Positions 5,147 through 5,943 of a DNA stretch of 5,943 nt are shown piece after piece. The stretch's first letter is position 1. Every line of letters starts with the position of its first letter. Location: positions 1 through 5,943 of the forward strand of contig USPH01000093.1 of the NCBI GenBank assembly GCA_900556515.1. The letters are read 5' to 3'. Position numbers and translations under genes: made by a program. Source of the stretch: an uncultured Collinsella sp. (lineage in GTDB: Bacteria > Actinomycetota > Coriobacteriia > Coriobacteriales > Coriobacteriaceae). The notes below the pieces were generated by a model. It was not told where the DNA came from. It saw only the letters and a program-made list of their open reading frames with translations, and searched no databases.

Positions 5147-5806
5147 CTACTCACCGAGCATCTCTTGGAGCTTGGCCGCCACGGCGTGGCCCAGGCTCTC
5201 GTGACCCTCGGGCATCATGTGCAGATAGTCAATATCCCCCGCCTCGGCAAAGTCGGCGGCATTCATAAAGTCGCAGCCGAGCTGCTCGGCCACCCACGCG
5301 TAGTACTCGGCAAAATGCTCCGACGCCTCCACGGCATGCTCGCCAAACTCGGTCATATACACATCGGCAATCTGCGGCTTAATCTTGATGGGAGCCACCA
5401 GCAGAATGCGCGGGCAGGGTGCGGCATCAGTCCACGGAAACACGCGGACCGTGCGAACGAGTGCCATGGCACCGTCAGCGATATCGGTGGCCGTTACGTT
5501 AAAAGCGGTCTTGCAGTCGTTAGTGCCCAGCATAATCACAATGGCATCCAGCGGCTTATGCGACTCCAGCAGCATCGGCAGCGCGCGAATGCCGTTGAGG
5601 TTGGTGTCCAGATGGTACATATCGTCGCGCACCGTCGTGCGGCCGTTCAGGCCCTCCTCGATCACATGCCAGCCCTCGCCCAGATCGCGCTGGGCCACAC
5701 CGCACCAGCGCACATCTTGCGCATAGCGCACCGCGGTGCCGTCGCGCATACCCGCCGGATCGTAGCCATACGTGTTGCTGTCGCCAAAGCACAGAACGTT
5801 TTTCAT
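5147..5806 (-). CDS. SGNH/GDSL-family hydrolase (arylesterase/acyl-esterase-like)
   Basis: The product is 219 residues. SGNH hydrolases are serine esterases or lipases acting on acyl or acetyl esters, with a flavodoxin-like fold. The four family blocks are present: F-G-D-S-N-T-Y-G with nucleophile Ser10; E-G-L-N-G-R-T-T with oxyanion-hole Gly52/Asn54; M-L-G-T-N-D with Asn96; and D-Y-L-H with the catalytic pair Asp193 and His196, followed by M-P-E-G-H-x-x-L-G. There is no signal peptide or membrane segment, so it is probably cytosolic. The opening G-D-S-N-T-Y-G-Y-D-P resembles the small arylesterase/acyltransferase branch of the family; the substrate cannot be told. The ATG at 5806 has GAGGAG six bases upstream (5813-5818). 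It is convergent with thiD, and a strong terminator hairpin lies immediately upstream of its ribosome-binding site. Confidence 0.93.
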   Translation of the reverse strand: MKNVLCFGDSNTYGYDPAGMRDGTAVRYAQDVRWCGVAQRDLGEGWHVIEEGLNGRTTVRDDMYHLDTNLNGIRALPMLLESHKPLDAIVIMLGTNDCKTAFNVTATDIADGAMALVRTVRVFPWTDAAPCPRILLVAPIKIKPQIADVYMTEFGEHAVEASEHFAEYYAWVAEQLGCDFMNAADFAEAGDIDYLHMMPEGHESLGHAVAAKLQEMLGE

Positions 5807-5825
5807 CTTGAACTCCTCACTCAGT

Positions 5826-5860
5826 AAAAAGCCGTCAGGAGCAGCTCCTCCCGCCGGCTT
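5826..5860 (-). terminator. Intrinsic terminator of the upstream minus-strand gene
   Basis: Read on the minus strand, AAGCCG pairs with CGGCTT, and inside that AGGAG pairs with CTCCT around CTG, separated by a small asymmetric internal loop. The hairpin runs into T5 (5826-5830). It begins 25 bp after the TAG of the truncated gene at 5886 and ends seven bases before the SGNH Shine-Dalgarno site. Confidence 0.75.
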
Positions 5861-5885
5861 GGCATGTCACATCGCGTGCGTCGCC

Positions 5886-5910
5886 CTACAGGTACTTGCG
5901 CCAATCGTCC
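5886..5910 (-). CDS. Possible last seven codons of a truncated upstream gene
   Basis: On the minus strand the insert begins in a frame reading D-D-W-R-K-Y-L then TAG (5886-5888). A good terminator follows 25 bp later, which fits the end of a real gene. Too little remains to assign a product, and the frame itself is an inference from the terminator position. The rest is cut off by adapter. Confidence 0.4.
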
Positions 5911-5943
5911 CTGTCTCTTATACACATCTCCGAGCCCACGAGA
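5911..5943 (-). other. Nextera i7-side adapter (artefact)
   Basis: These 33 bases are the reverse complement of positions 15-47, beginning with the Tn5 mosaic end CTGTCTCTTATACACATCT (5911-5929) and continuing into the Read 2 adapter. This is untrimmed adapter read-through, not chromosome. Biological sequence ends at 5910. Confidence 0.98.

Noticed and set aside
5078..5827. Plus-strand 249-codon frame across the SGNH gene
   Set aside because: It is a shadow; the minus strand encodes all four SGNH blocks with a good ribosome-binding site and terminator, while this frame begins inside repeat sequence and resembles no family.
1..5943. Composite transposon suggested by perfect terminal inverted repeats
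   Set aside because: The repeats are the Tn5 mosaic ends of the Nextera adapter with index and P7 bases attached; no transposase gene lies within.

Overview
The window is a complete short assembly contig from a GC-rich bacterium. Both ends are Nextera library adapter, so the biological insert is 48-5910. Coding regions strongly prefer G or C at third codon positions, and the genes start after clear Shine-Dalgarno sites. The gene set is a class I M18 aminopeptidase, YaaA, a short-form ThiC under a TPP riboswitch, ThiD and an SGNH hydrolase. Together with repeat-rich AT-leaning intergenic gaps, this is most compatible with a gut Coriobacteriia actinomycete such as Collinsella. That placement is inference from memory of such genomes, not a search result.

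Layout, left to right: (1) adapter 1-47. (2) The C-terminal half of an M18 aminopeptidase (48-813, +), followed by a palindromic terminator-like repeat. (3) yaaA (914-1723, +), followed by a second copy of the same repeat type. (4) A convergent gene for a small single-pass membrane protein of unknown function (1858-2379, -). (5) A divergent regulatory gap holding a candidate promoter and a TPP riboswitch, then thiC (2551-3885, +). (6) A 182-bp gap with hairpins and a candidate promoter, then thiD (4068-4898, +). (7) A 248-bp convergent gap packed with four hairpin repeats. (8) An SGNH/GDSL hydrolase (5147-5806, -). (9) A terminator and the last seven codons of another minus-strand gene (5886-5910), cut by the second adapter.

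The functional core is thiamine pyrimidine synthesis. ThiC makes HMP-P from the purine intermediate AIR, and ThiD phosphorylates HMP/HMP-P to HMP-PP for joining to the thiazole. TPP feeds back on thiC through the riboswitch, whose 3' end contains the thiC ribosome-binding site. No thiazole or coupling genes (thiE, thiG, thiM) are present in the window. YaaA, the aminopeptidase and the SGNH hydrolase have no evident link to this pathway.

The most unusual part is non-coding. Three intergenic palindromic repeat types have conserved arms and unrelated interiors. They include two successive 57-bp units with identical left arms and exactly 25-nt unrelated spacers. No protein partner for these repeats is present, and I do not see convincing evidence for a new protein-based system here.
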